In this document: positions 1 to 7,421 of the stretch, piece by piece
Layout of the letters: each line of letters begins with the position of its first letter
Position numbering within the stretch: position 1 is the stretch's first letter
Assembly (NCBI GenBank): GCA_009841005.1
Contig: VXMR01000151.1
Location: forward strand, 1 to 51,151
Direction of reading: 5' to 3'
Length of the DNA: 51,151 nt
DNA from: Gemmatimonadales bacterium
GTDB taxonomy: Bacteria; Gemmatimonadota; Gemmatimonadetes; Palauibacterales; Palauibacteraceae
Notes under the pieces: model-generated
Told to the model about the DNA's origin: nothing
What the model saw: the letters and a program-made list of their open reading frames with translations, nothing else
The model's database searches: none
Made by a program: the position numbers and the translations under genes

Positions 1-96
1 TTCACGGAGATCGCGTGGCTGTGGTACAACGTCGTCGGGACGCTGGCCGTTCTCGTGGTCGGCCTAGCGCTCCGCAGGCGGGAACGGCCGGCATGA
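1..96 (+). CDS. C-terminal end of a sodium:solute symporter-like membrane protein (partial)
   Basis: Only the last 31 codons are in the window; the gene enters from the left edge and stops at TGA 94-96. The visible tail begins with an FTEIAWLWYNVVG stretch, continues with a hydrophobic LAVLVVGLAL segment and ends in a short basic tail RRRERPA. A last transmembrane helix preceded by an IAWLWYN-VVG motif is typical of the end of sodium:solute symporter (SSS) family transporters. The family assignment rests on this short motif alone, so substrate and full topology cannot be given. Confidence 0.5.
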   Translation, partial: FTEIAWLWYNVVGTLAVLVVGLALRRRERPA

Positions 97-141
97 TCCG
101 CGGTACGGTTTTCCGCGCGCGTCGCGTGCGGTAGAGTCTCC

Positions 142-192
142 GACGGTTTTTGGGCCACGACAGTTTTTCAGCCACGACAGTTTTCAAGCCAC
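142..192 (+). repeat. Three 17-bp tandem repeats just upstream of the formate-THF ligase gene
   Basis: Three consecutive 17-bp units lie at 142-158, 159-175 and 176-192. Each reads approximately GACAGTTTTTCAGCCAC; the first differs from the other two at a few bases. The array ends 9 bp before the ATG at 202, so it sits in the promoter or 5' leader. The T-runs stand out in otherwise GC-rich DNA. It could be a set of operator half-sites or a slipped-strand duplication; nothing in the sequence decides between these. Confidence 0.7.
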
Positions 193-201
193 CTGAGCGG
201 G

Positions 202-1878
202 ATGATACGGATGCTCACGGACGTACAGATCGCCGAGGCCGCGACGCCCCGGCCCATACGGGAGATCGGGGAGAAGATCGGGCTGGGGCTCGAGGAACTC
301 GTCCCCTACGGTCACTACAAAGCGAAGGTCGCCCCGGACTCCATCTTCGAGCGCGAGCCCGGATCGGGCCAGCTCGTCCTCGTCACGGGCATCACGCCGA
401 CGGCCGCGGGCGAGGGCAAGACGACCGTCTCCGTGGGGCTCGCCGACGGCCTGCGCCGCGTGGGGGCGAACTCGGTGCTCTGCATTCGCGAGCCGAGTCT
501 CGGCCCGGTGTTCGGCGTCAAGGGCGGGGCCGCCGGCGGAGGGTATTCGCAGGTGATCCCGATGGCGGACATCAACCTCCACTTCACGGGGGACCTGCAC
601 GCGATCACGTCCGCGCACGCGCTCCTTTCCGCCGCCCTGGACAACCACCTGCAGCAGGGGAACCGGCTCGGGATCGACACGCGACAGATCACGTGGCGCC
701 GCGCCGTGGACATGAACGACCGGGCGCTCAGGAACATCGTCGTCGGACTCGGGGGACGGATCAACGGGGTGCCGCGGGAGGACGGCTTCATGATCACGGC
801 CGCCTCGGAGGTGATGGCGATCTTCTGCCTCGCGGCGAGCCTCGAGGACCTCGAGGAGCGGCTGAGCAGCATCATCGTGGGGTACGACTACGGCGGCGAG
901 CCCGTGCGGGCGCGCGAACTGAACGTGGCGGGCGCCATGACGCTGCTCCTGCGGGAGGCGATCGGACCGAACCTCGTGCAGACGCTCGAGGGGACGCCCG
1001 CCTTCGTCCACGGCGGACCCTTCGCGAACATCGCCCACGGCTGCAATTCGCTCATGGCGACGCGGGCCGGGCTGGCCTTCGGCGATGTCGTGATCACGGA
1101 GGCGGGCTTCGGGTCGGACCTCGGCGCCGAGAAGTTCTTCGACATCAAGTGCCGGACCGGCGGACTCAACCCCGAGGCCACCGTGCTCGTGGCCACGATC
1201 CGCGCCCTCAAGTTGCACGGCGGGGGCGACCGCACGGCGCTCTCCACGCCGGACCCCAACGCCGTCCGCGGCGGGCTCGCGAACCTCGGCGCGCACGTCG
1301 AGAACATCCGCGGCTTCGGCATCGAGCCGGTCGTGGCGATCAACGTCTTCGCGACAGACTCCGACGAAGAGATCGCGGCCGTGGCCGAGGCGTGCGAGGA
1401 CCTGGGCGTGCCCTGGGCCCGCTCCGACGGCCACGCGCGGGGCGGCGCCGGCTGCGAAGACCTCGCCCGCGCGGTCCTCGCGGCGCTCGACGAGGGAGGG
1501 GCCGACTTCAAGCCCAAGTACGACGCGGAGGCTTCGATCCGGGACAAGATCGAGGCCATCGCGCGGAAGGTGTACGGCGCCGACGGGGTCGACTACACGC
1601 CGCGCGCCTCGAAGGACATCGCCCAACTCGAGGCGGCGGGGATCGGGAATACGCCGGTCTGCATCGCGAAGACGCCGAACAGCCTGAGCGACGACCCGGC
1701 GCGCCTCGGACGGCCGGCCGGCTTCCGCATCACGGTTCAGGACGTGCGCCCCTCGGCGGGGGCGGGCTTCGTCGTGGCCCGGGCCGGCACCGTCATGACG
1801 ATGCCGGGACTCCCGCGCGTGCCCGCGGCGGAGGGGATCCGGATCGTCGAGGACGGGAGCGTGGTCGGGCTCTTCTAG
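202..1878 (+). CDS. fhs: Formate--tetrahydrofolate ligase
   Basis: This 558-residue enzyme would join formate to tetrahydrofolate using ATP to give 10-formyl-THF, feeding one-carbon metabolism in the cytoplasm. The ATP-binding loop TPTAAGEGKTT is at residues 65-75, followed by the family's conserved EPSLGPVFGVKGGAAGGGYSQ region and the HLQQGN and GAEKFFDIKCR motifs. Length matches the usual 555-560 residues. The ATG at 202 is used; ATG 211 (MLTDVQIAEA) is an equally plausible start because Shine-Dalgarno evidence is weak for both. Three 17-bp repeats precede the gene. The phosphoglucose isomerase gene follows after 15 bp on the same strand, so the two are probably cotranscribed. Confidence 0.97.
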   Translation: MIRMLTDVQIAEAATPRPIREIGEKIGLGLEELVPYGHYKAKVAPDSIFEREPGSGQLVLVTGITPTAAGEGKTTVSVGLADGLRRVGANSVLCIREPSLGPVFGVKGGAAGGGYSQVIPMADINLHFTGDLHAITSAHALLSAALDNHLQQGNRLGIDTRQITWRRAVDMNDRALRNIVVGLGGRINGVPREDGFMITAASEVMAIFCLAASLEDLEERLSSIIVGYDYGGEPVRARELNVAGAMTLLLREAIGPNLVQTLEGTPAFVHGGPFANIAHGCNSLMATRAGLAFGDVVITEAGFGSDLGAEKFFDIKCRTGGLNPEATVLVATIRALKLHGGGDRTALSTPDPNAVRGGLANLGAHVENIRGFGIEPVVAINVFATDSDEEIAAVAEACEDLGVPWARSDGHARGGAGCEDLARAVLAALDEGGADFKPKYDAEASIRDKIEAIARKVYGADGVDYTPRASKDIAQLEAAGIGNTPVCIAKTPNSLSDDPARLGRPAGFRITVQDVRPSAGAGFVVARAGTVMTMPGLPRVPAAEGIRIVEDGSVVGLF

Positions 1879-1893
1879 TCCCGTGACCGGCTC

Positions 1894-3669
1894 ATGATCG
1901 AGATCGAACTCTCCGCGGGTCCCCACACGGAGGACATGGATCGCCGGCTCCGGGAATGGGCCGCCGGGGACGCGGTGGCGCGCCTCTGGCGGCGGGACCC
2001 GACGCTGTGGAGCGCGGACCCGGAGACGCCGGAGTTGGCCGACCGGCTCGGGTGGCTTGAACTCCCGGAGACGTCTCCCGCCATGCTCGGTCCGCTCGAG
2101 GCGTTGCGCGCGGGCGTGCCCTTCTGGTTCACCGACCTCGTGCTGCTCGGCATGGGGGGCTCCAGCCTCGCGCCCGAGGTCATCGCGCACACGATGCGGG
2201 GCGAGGGGCTGCCGCTCACGCTCGTCGACACCACGCACCCCGGGACGCTCCGCGACCTCGAATGGCTGCGTCCGGCGAACACGATCTTCGTCGTCTCCAG
2301 CAAATCCGGCACGACCGTCGAGACGCTCTCGCTCTTCCGCCACTTCTGGTCGCGGACCGCGGAAGTCGTGGACGATCCCGGGGAGCACTTCATCGCGATC
2401 ACGGACCCCGGATCTCCCCTCGCCGAACTCGGCCGTGAGCGGGGATTCCGGGCGGTGTTCGAAGCGCCCCCCGACGTGGGCGGCCGCTTCTCCGCCCTGA
2501 GCCCCTTCGGTCTCGTGCCGGCGGCTCTGGCCGGCGCCGATGTCGCGGCCCTCCTGGCGGAAGCCGCCGAGGCCGCGGACGCCTGCAGGGACGACGCCCA
2601 CCTCAACCCGGGCTTCCTCCTCGGGGCGGCGCTGGGAGAACTCGCGCTCGCGGGGCGCGACAAGGTCACCTTCGCCGCGGCGTCCGACTGGAACGCGTTT
2701 CCCGACTGGGCGGAGCAGCTTCTCGCCGAGAGCACCGGCAAGGAGGGCCGGGGCATCGTACCGGTCGTCGGCGAGCCCCCGCGGCCGCCGGACGAATACG
2801 GCGAGGACCGGGTCTTCGTCGGCCTCCTCCTCGGCGGGGACGCGGCGCGCGAGGCGGAGCAGTGGGGAGAAGCCGACGAGACCCCGGACCTCCTCGACGC
2901 GCTCGAGGCCGCCGGCCACCCGACGCTCCGCATCCGGGTCGAACAGCCCGGGGAACTCGGCGCGCTCTTCTTCGTGTGGGAGGTCGGCGTGGCCATGGCC
3001 GGAGCCGCCCTCGGCATCCACCCCTTCAACCAGCCGGACGTGCAACTCGCCAAGCGCCTCGCGCGCCGCGCGATGGCGGGTGACGGCGAGCCGGAGGGCG
3101 ACCGCGAGCCGGAGGAACGGTCGCCGGGCGTGGAGCCGGCGGAGGATGTGCAGGTCTCCGAGGCGGACGAGATCGACCTCGTCTGGGAGTTGCCGCGGTT
3201 CGGACACGCCCCGCCCCGCACCCCCGTGACGCCCGACGTGGATGGAATCCGGGAGCGGGTGGAGGAGTTCCTGGCCGCGGTGGAGTCGACGGACTACATC
3301 GCCATACAGGCGTTCCTCGCGGGCGGCGAGGAGGAGGAAGGGCTACTCGCGACGCTGCGCGCGGCCCTGGCCGGAGCCACGGGGGCGACGACCACGCTGG
3401 GCTACGGCCCGCGCTTCCTCCACTCGACCGGGCAGTTGCACAAGGGAGGCGGGGACAACGCCGTCTTCCTCCAACTCGTCGACGACGCCGGCGAGCACAT
3501 GCACGTCCCCGAGACCGACTTCACCTTCCGCAGACTGATCCGCGCCCAGGGCCTCGGGGATATCGAAGCGCTCGGTCGATGCGAACGCCTGGCGCTCCGG
3601 GTCCGCGTGGGCGGCCCGGAGGGCCTCGGCCTCCGTCGCCTGATTCAACTCGTCGAGGAGTCCCCCTAG
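1894..3669 (+). CDS. pgi: Glucose-6-phosphate isomerase, transaldolase-fusion type, without the transaldolase half
   Basis: This 591-residue protein should interconvert glucose-6-phosphate and fructose-6-phosphate. It has a SIS-type sugar-phosphate fold: GMGGSS at residues 86-91 and the phosphate-binding SSKSGTT at 135-141. A long C-terminal extension (STDYIAIQAFLAG, then LGYGPRFLHSTGQLHKGG) is the signature of the isomerase half of bifunctional transaldolase/phosphoglucose isomerases. Here it begins directly with a short N-terminus (MIEIELSAG), and no transaldolase domain precedes it, because fhs ends 15 bp upstream. The ATG at 1894 is the first good start. An acidic, charge-rich insertion lies near residues 398-425. 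Overall function is likely; kinetic identity is inferred. Confidence 0.9.
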   Translation: MIEIELSAGPHTEDMDRRLREWAAGDAVARLWRRDPTLWSADPETPELADRLGWLELPETSPAMLGPLEALRAGVPFWFTDLVLLGMGGSSLAPEVIAHTMRGEGLPLTLVDTTHPGTLRDLEWLRPANTIFVVSSKSGTTVETLSLFRHFWSRTAEVVDDPGEHFIAITDPGSPLAELGRERGFRAVFEAPPDVGGRFSALSPFGLVPAALAGADVAALLAEAAEAADACRDDAHLNPGFLLGAALGELALAGRDKVTFAAASDWNAFPDWAEQLLAESTGKEGRGIVPVVGEPPRPPDEYGEDRVFVGLLLGGDAAREAEQWGEADETPDLLDALEAAGHPTLRIRVEQPGELGALFFVWEVGVAMAGAALGIHPFNQPDVQLAKRLARRAMAGDGEPEGDREPEERSPGVEPAEDVQVSEADEIDLVWELPRFGHAPPRTPVTPDVDGIRERVEEFLAAVESTDYIAIQAFLAGGEEEEGLLATLRAALAGATGATTTLGYGPRFLHSTGQLHKGGGDNAVFLQLVDDAGEHMHVPETDFTFRRLIRAQGLGDIEALGRCERLALRVRVGGPEGLGLRRLIQLVEESP

Positions 3670-3700
3670 AACGACTCCCGACGCCGAGCGGCGGTCCGGC

Positions 3701-4663
3701 TCAGTGGACCAGGCGCACCTGCAGGCCCAGGCCGCCACCGACCCAGGCCGCCGAAGGCGCAAGAAGCCGCGGGCGCTGCGACCTCAGCGCGGTCGCAAGC
3801 CCGTCCTCGGCTCCCGCCGTCGAAGTCTCGTCCGGGTCTCGGATCAACAGCGTCCACGCCGCGTGCGCGGACAGGAACGTCAGCGCGGTGTTGGCGAGCG
3901 CCGAGAGTTCGGCCCCGTCGGTCCCCCCGTCATTCCATTCATTGAGCGCATGCCAAGCGAAGCGGGCGTGCGCCGCGGCAAAGGCCCCGTTGAGCGCGCC
4001 AACCACGGGTTTCGCCCACCCCTCGGGTTTCGCGAGGTGAGTCACCAAGGCCGACCCCGCGGACAGCGGGGCCACATATCGCCAGGTGTTGGACGCCGCA
4101 TCCCGGGGGCAGAAGCAACCGTCGGCGTAGGCGGGCTGGATCCTCGCGGCCTCATCCAGCGTGAGACCCGTCTCATCGAGCCATTCGGAGAAGCGTGCGT
4201 CGCCGGCAAGCTCCCACGCGTACACGTTGTTGTCCGTGCTTGCGACCTCCCGGACGAGATCCTCCCTGCCCGACCTCTGGAGCAGGTAGGCCACCGCGCA
4301 CGGCGTCCCGTGTTCGTCGACGAAGACGGGCACACGGTCGGCGTGCGTGTGGTTGCGGGGGAACTCGCCCCGCTCCCGGTACTCGCGCAGCCAGTTCAGG
4401 GCGGTGTTCCGTCTCTCCCGCTGCGAGGCGCTCAGGGCGTCCGTCGCCCTTCGCCGCAGCACCCCCTCGACGTCGAGCAGGTGCCCGTGAATCCGCCGGG
4501 TCTCCAGCACCCCCGGTTCGGCCCGCGCGAACGTGGCCGCCGAGGGCGGCGCCGTCGCGGTGCGGCCGGACGCCTCGTCGCCGGCGTCCCCGGGACCCCC
4601 GGAGGCGACGATGAACGTGCACAGAACTCCAATGGCGGCAACGGCTTTCGATGAAGCGGGCAT
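3701..4663 (-). CDS. Secreted or anchored protein of unknown function
   Basis: I do not recognise a named family. Starting at ATG 4663 (preceded by GGGAG with 8-nt spacing) the protein has 320 residues and opens with a signal-like segment (SSKAVAAIGVLCTFIVASGG). The middle holds a region with THADRVPVFVDEHGTPCAVAYLL, followed by 'VYAWELAGDARFSEWLDETGLTLDEAARIQPAYADGCFC'-type sequence in which short cysteine pairs occur. The C-terminal 140 residues contain several moderately hydrophobic segments and could cross the membrane. The frame is open up to ATG 4732, but that start has no ribosome-binding site. The gene is convergent with pgi and lies downstream of the alkyltransferase gene on the same strand, 123 bp away. 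Confidence 0.7.
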   Translation of the reverse strand: MPASSKAVAAIGVLCTFIVASGGPGDAGDEASGRTATAPPSAATFARAEPGVLETRRIHGHLLDVEGVLRRRATDALSASQRERRNTALNWLREYRERGEFPRNHTHADRVPVFVDEHGTPCAVAYLLQRSGREDLVREVASTDNNVYAWELAGDARFSEWLDETGLTLDEAARIQPAYADGCFCPRDAASNTWRYVAPLSAGSALVTHLAKPEGWAKPVVGALNGAFAAAHARFAWHALNEWNDGGTDGAELSALANTALTFLSAHAAWTLLIRDPDETSTAGAEDGLATALRSQRPRLLAPSAAWVGGGLGLQVRLVH

Positions 4664-4786
4664 GGTTGCGACTCCCGTGAAGATCCCCCCCTCCCCGGCG
4701 TTCGCGCGGAAGGCGCGGCGCCGGGACACCATTTCGGGAGGTACCGGCGGCGGCGGCCGGAGTTCCGCATGGCGCCGACCCTGCGG

Positions 4787-5509
4787 TCAGGCGAGCGGCA
4801 TCTCCGTCTGGGCGTGCGAGCCGAGGAGGTCGGTGCGGCCCTCGATGTCGAGGAGAGTGCGCTTGTAGCGGAGTCCGCCGGTGTATCCGCCGAGGGTTCC
4901 GTCGGTCCGGACGACCCGGTGGCACGGCACGATGATCGGGACCGGATTGCGGCCGAGCGCGTTGCCCACGGCGCGTGAGGCCTTTGGGCGTCCGATCCGA
5001 CGCGCGATCTCCGTGTACGTCACCGTCTCGCCGAAACCGAGCCCCGAGGCGGCGTCCAGCACCGCGCGCTGGAAGTCGCCCAGCTCCGTGAGGTCGACGA
5101 AGAGATCGAAGCGGGGGCGGCGGCGGCCGAAGTACTCCGTCAGCTGCGCTTCGGCGGAGGCGAGCCGGTCGGTGTCGCACACCACGGGGGTCGACGGATA
5201 TCGGCGCTCGAGGCCGACCACGAAGGCATCGTCGCCCTCGTCCTGCCACGAGAGCGCGACCAGGCCCTCGGCGCTCGCCGCGATCCGCATGGCGCCGAAG
5301 GGCGAATCGAAGCGGCGCCAGCGGATGACGGGACCGTCCCGGAGGCTCTCCGCGGAACGATGCAGGAGCCGGTACTCCGCCGCCCGCTCCCGGAGGTCCG
5401 GGCTCGCCGCCAGGTGCTCGGCCGTCTCCTTGGCGGCCTCCGCCTCCGAGTCGCCTAGAATCCATGCGACCAGATCTTCCTCGCTCCGGGTCGTCCCGCG
5501 TTCAGTCAT
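4787..5509 (-). CDS. ogt: O6-alkylguanine-DNA alkyltransferase with an anti-sigma-like N-terminal extension
   Basis: The protein has 240 residues. Residues about 62-230 form a methylated-DNA--protein-cysteine methyltransferase, which transfers alkyl groups from O6-alkylguanine to itself. Visible features are the acceptor cysteine C196 in PCHRVV, the asparagine hinge (GNALGRNPVPI, from about 182), the arginine finger R179 and the FQRAVLDAA helix. The first about 60 residues are not part of this family. They read EEDLVAWILGD...AEHLAASPDLRERAAEYRLL, the layout of a zinc-binding anti-sigma domain (helix, then H-x3-C-x2-C). The histidine (H32) is kept but the two cysteines are Ser and Leu. The start ATG overlaps the sigma-factor stop by 4 nt (ATGA), the position anti-sigma genes usually occupy. 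The alkyltransferase call is firm; the regulatory reading is inference. Confidence 0.93.
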   Translation of the reverse strand: MTERGTTRSEEDLVAWILGDSEAEAAKETAEHLAASPDLRERAAEYRLLHRSAESLRDGPVIRWRRFDSPFGAMRIAASAEGLVALSWQDEGDDAFVVGLERRYPSTPVVCDTDRLASAEAQLTEYFGRRRPRFDLFVDLTELGDFQRAVLDAASGLGFGETVTYTEIARRIGRPKASRAVGNALGRNPVPIIVPCHRVVRTDGTLGGYTGGLRYKRTLLDIEGRTDLLGSHAQTEMPLA

Positions 5510-6018
5510 ATCGGTCCCTCCTCAAGCCACACCTCGGCGAGGTCGCGGCGCAGCTTCTTCATCCCCTGGTAGACGTTGGCCCTCGCGGCCTCGCGAGAAA
5601 TCCCCATCCGTCGAGCGATCGTCGCGTAATCCACCTCTTCGATCCAGCGGAGCCAGACCGCGTCCCGCTGCCGCCGGGGAAGCTCCGCCACCCCCTTCCG
5701 GACGCGCGCCGCGGCGGCCTCCGAAAGCCGGTTCAACGCCGCGTCGGCCGCGGGAGGAGCGCCAGGCTCCACTTCCCCGGAGCGGGCCGCGAGCAACTTC
5801 GAGCGGCGGCGGCGCATCGAGATGCGGTCGAGCGCCCGGCGGGTCGCGACCCGGTACAGCCACGCACGCACGTTCACGGCGTCGCCCGCCTCGGGCGGCG
5901 CACGAAGCGCCGTCACCCACAGTTCCTGCACGACGTCGCGCGCCTCCTCCGCGTTCCCCAGCATCGCGGCCACATGGCGCTCCAGTTCCCCGCCGTAACG
6001 TTCGGACCAGTCGTCCAC
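5506..6018 (-). CDS. ECF-family RNA polymerase sigma factor
   Basis: This 170-residue protein has the two domains of an extracytoplasmic-function sigma factor. Region 2 is at about 15-80 (EEARDVVQELWVTAL, then VRAWLYRVATRRALDRIS), and region 4 helix-turn-helix at about 110-160 (ELPRRQRDAVWLRWIEEVDYATIARRMGISREAARANVYQGMKKLRR). A linker rich in Ala and Pro separates them. It starts at GTG 6018 behind GGGAGAGGGCGG. The downstream alkyltransferase gene overlaps it by 4 nt, so the two products should be made in a fixed ratio. No separate anti-sigma gene is visible in the neighbourhood. The promoter it recognises cannot be read from the sequence. Confidence 0.93.
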   Translation of the reverse strand: MDDWSERYGGELERHVAAMLGNAEEARDVVQELWVTALRAPPEAGDAVNVRAWLYRVATRRALDRISMRRRRSKLLAARSGEVEPGAPPAADAALNRLSEAAAARVRKGVAELPRRQRDAVWLRWIEEVDYATIARRMGISREAARANVYQGMKKLRRDLAEVWLEEGPI

Positions 6019-6192
6019 CCGCCCTCTCCCTTCGTTCTCACCCCCTGGAACGTATCATGTCGAAATCCGTGAAACGGGACCGCCCGCGAACCCACCCGTA
6101 ATCCCTCGAAGCAGGCCTGAATCTGGCCGCGCGCGCGCGCGAGCCGTACCGTGTGAGCCCGCAGCCCCTACCCGGAGCACCCGGAGGTTTTC

Positions 6193-7329
6193 TTGAACCC
6201 AGAGTTTTCAGTTTCGGTGTCCTGGCCGACCCGCGTCGCGCTCACGCTCATCGCTGCGTCCGCGGCAGCGGCCTGCGCCGGCGATGCCGGAGCCGGGAGC
6301 GGCGGCGCGGCGGATGAGGGCCGTGCGGAGACGAGTGCCGTGGCCCGCGACCCGCTCCCGGAAGAGCGGCGCTTCGCGAGTCTCACCCAGCTCACCTTCG
6401 AGGGAGAAAACGCCGAGGCTTACTACTCGTCGGACGGACAGCGGCTGATCTTCCAACGCAGCCACGAGGGCGAGTACGAGTGCGACCAGATCTTCACGAT
6501 GACCGTCGAAGGCGGCGAACGGCGCCTCGTGTCGACCGGGCTCGGCCGGACCACCTGCGGCTACTTTTTTCCGGATGATTCCAGAATCGTCTACAGTTCG
6601 ACCCACCACGCGGCACCCGGGTGTCCTCCGCCCCCGGACATGCGCCGCGGCTACGTGTGGGCGCTCTACGACTACGACATCTACACGGCGCAGCCCGACG
6701 GCTCCGACGTCCGGGTGATTTCTTCGAGCCCCGGGTACGACGCGGAGCCGACCCTCTCTCCCGACGGCTCGCGGATCGTGTTCACCTCCACGCGGGACGG
6801 AGACCTGAACATCTACTCGATGAATCCCGACGGCTCCGATGTGCAACAACTGACGGACGAACCGGGATACGATGGCGGCCCGTTCTATTCCCCGGACGGG
6901 ACGAAGATCGTCTACCGGGCGCGCTATCCCGAGAGCGAGGAGGAACTCGCGGACTACCAGGCGCTCCTGGCCGACGGTCTCGTGCGGCCCGGCGTGCTCG
7001 ACATCTACGTGATGGACGCGGACGGCTCGAACCGGATTCGCCTCACGGACAACGGGGCCGCGAACTTCGCCCCCTTCTTCCACCCCAGCGGCGAGAAGGT
7101 GATCTTCTCCTCGAACCTGAACGATCCGGACGGCCGCAACTTCGACCTCTTCCTGATCAACCTGGACGGGACGGGGCTGGAGCAGGTGACGTTCAGCGAG
7201 GAGTTCGAGAGCTTCCCCATGTTCAGCCCCGATGGCCGCTTTCTCGTGTTCGCATCAAACCGGCACGGGTCCCACGAGGGGAACACGAACGTCTTCATCG
7301 CCGAGTGGATCGACGACCTCGCCGAGTGA
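6193..7329 (+). CDS. TolB-like beta-propeller lipoprotein (PD40 repeats)
   Basis: The 378-residue protein starts at TTG 6193, five bases after GGAGG. A signal segment (TRVALTLIAASAAAACAG) ends in a lipobox-like AAAC, so it is probably a lipid-anchored envelope protein. The rest is a run of WD40-like TolB/PD40 repeats with the recurring pattern 'SPDGSRIVFTSTRDGDLNIYSMNPDGSD', seen around residues 70, 125, 190, 230, 300 and 345. These build a beta-propeller used for protein-protein contacts in the periplasm. It is not TolB itself: the TolB N-terminal domain is absent and no tol-pal genes are nearby. The partner is unknown. Confidence 0.85.
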   Translation: MNPEFSVSVSWPTRVALTLIAASAAAACAGDAGAGSGGAADEGRAETSAVARDPLPEERRFASLTQLTFEGENAEAYYSSDGQRLIFQRSHEGEYECDQIFTMTVEGGERRLVSTGLGRTTCGYFFPDDSRIVYSSTHHAAPGCPPPPDMRRGYVWALYDYDIYTAQPDGSDVRVISSSPGYDAEPTLSPDGSRIVFTSTRDGDLNIYSMNPDGSDVQQLTDEPGYDGGPFYSPDGTKIVYRARYPESEEELADYQALLADGLVRPGVLDIYVMDADGSNRIRLTDNGAANFAPFFHPSGEKVIFSSNLNDPDGRNFDLFLINLDGTGLEQVTFSEEFESFPMFSPDGRFLVFASNRHGSHEGNTNVFIAEWIDDLAE

Positions 7330-7421
7330 CCGACTTCCCGCGCGAACCGTCTAATCTCTGAAGACAGCCCCGGCGGCAGGCCGGCCGCCCGGGAAGGGAC
7401 CGGAGGACACGGGAGTTCGGG

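Noticed and set aside
6128-6141. A (CG)7 run between the sigma factor and TolB-like genes, possibly Z-DNA forming.
   Set aside because: Short alternating CG runs are expected by chance in DNA this GC-rich, and it does not fall at a recognisable promoter element.
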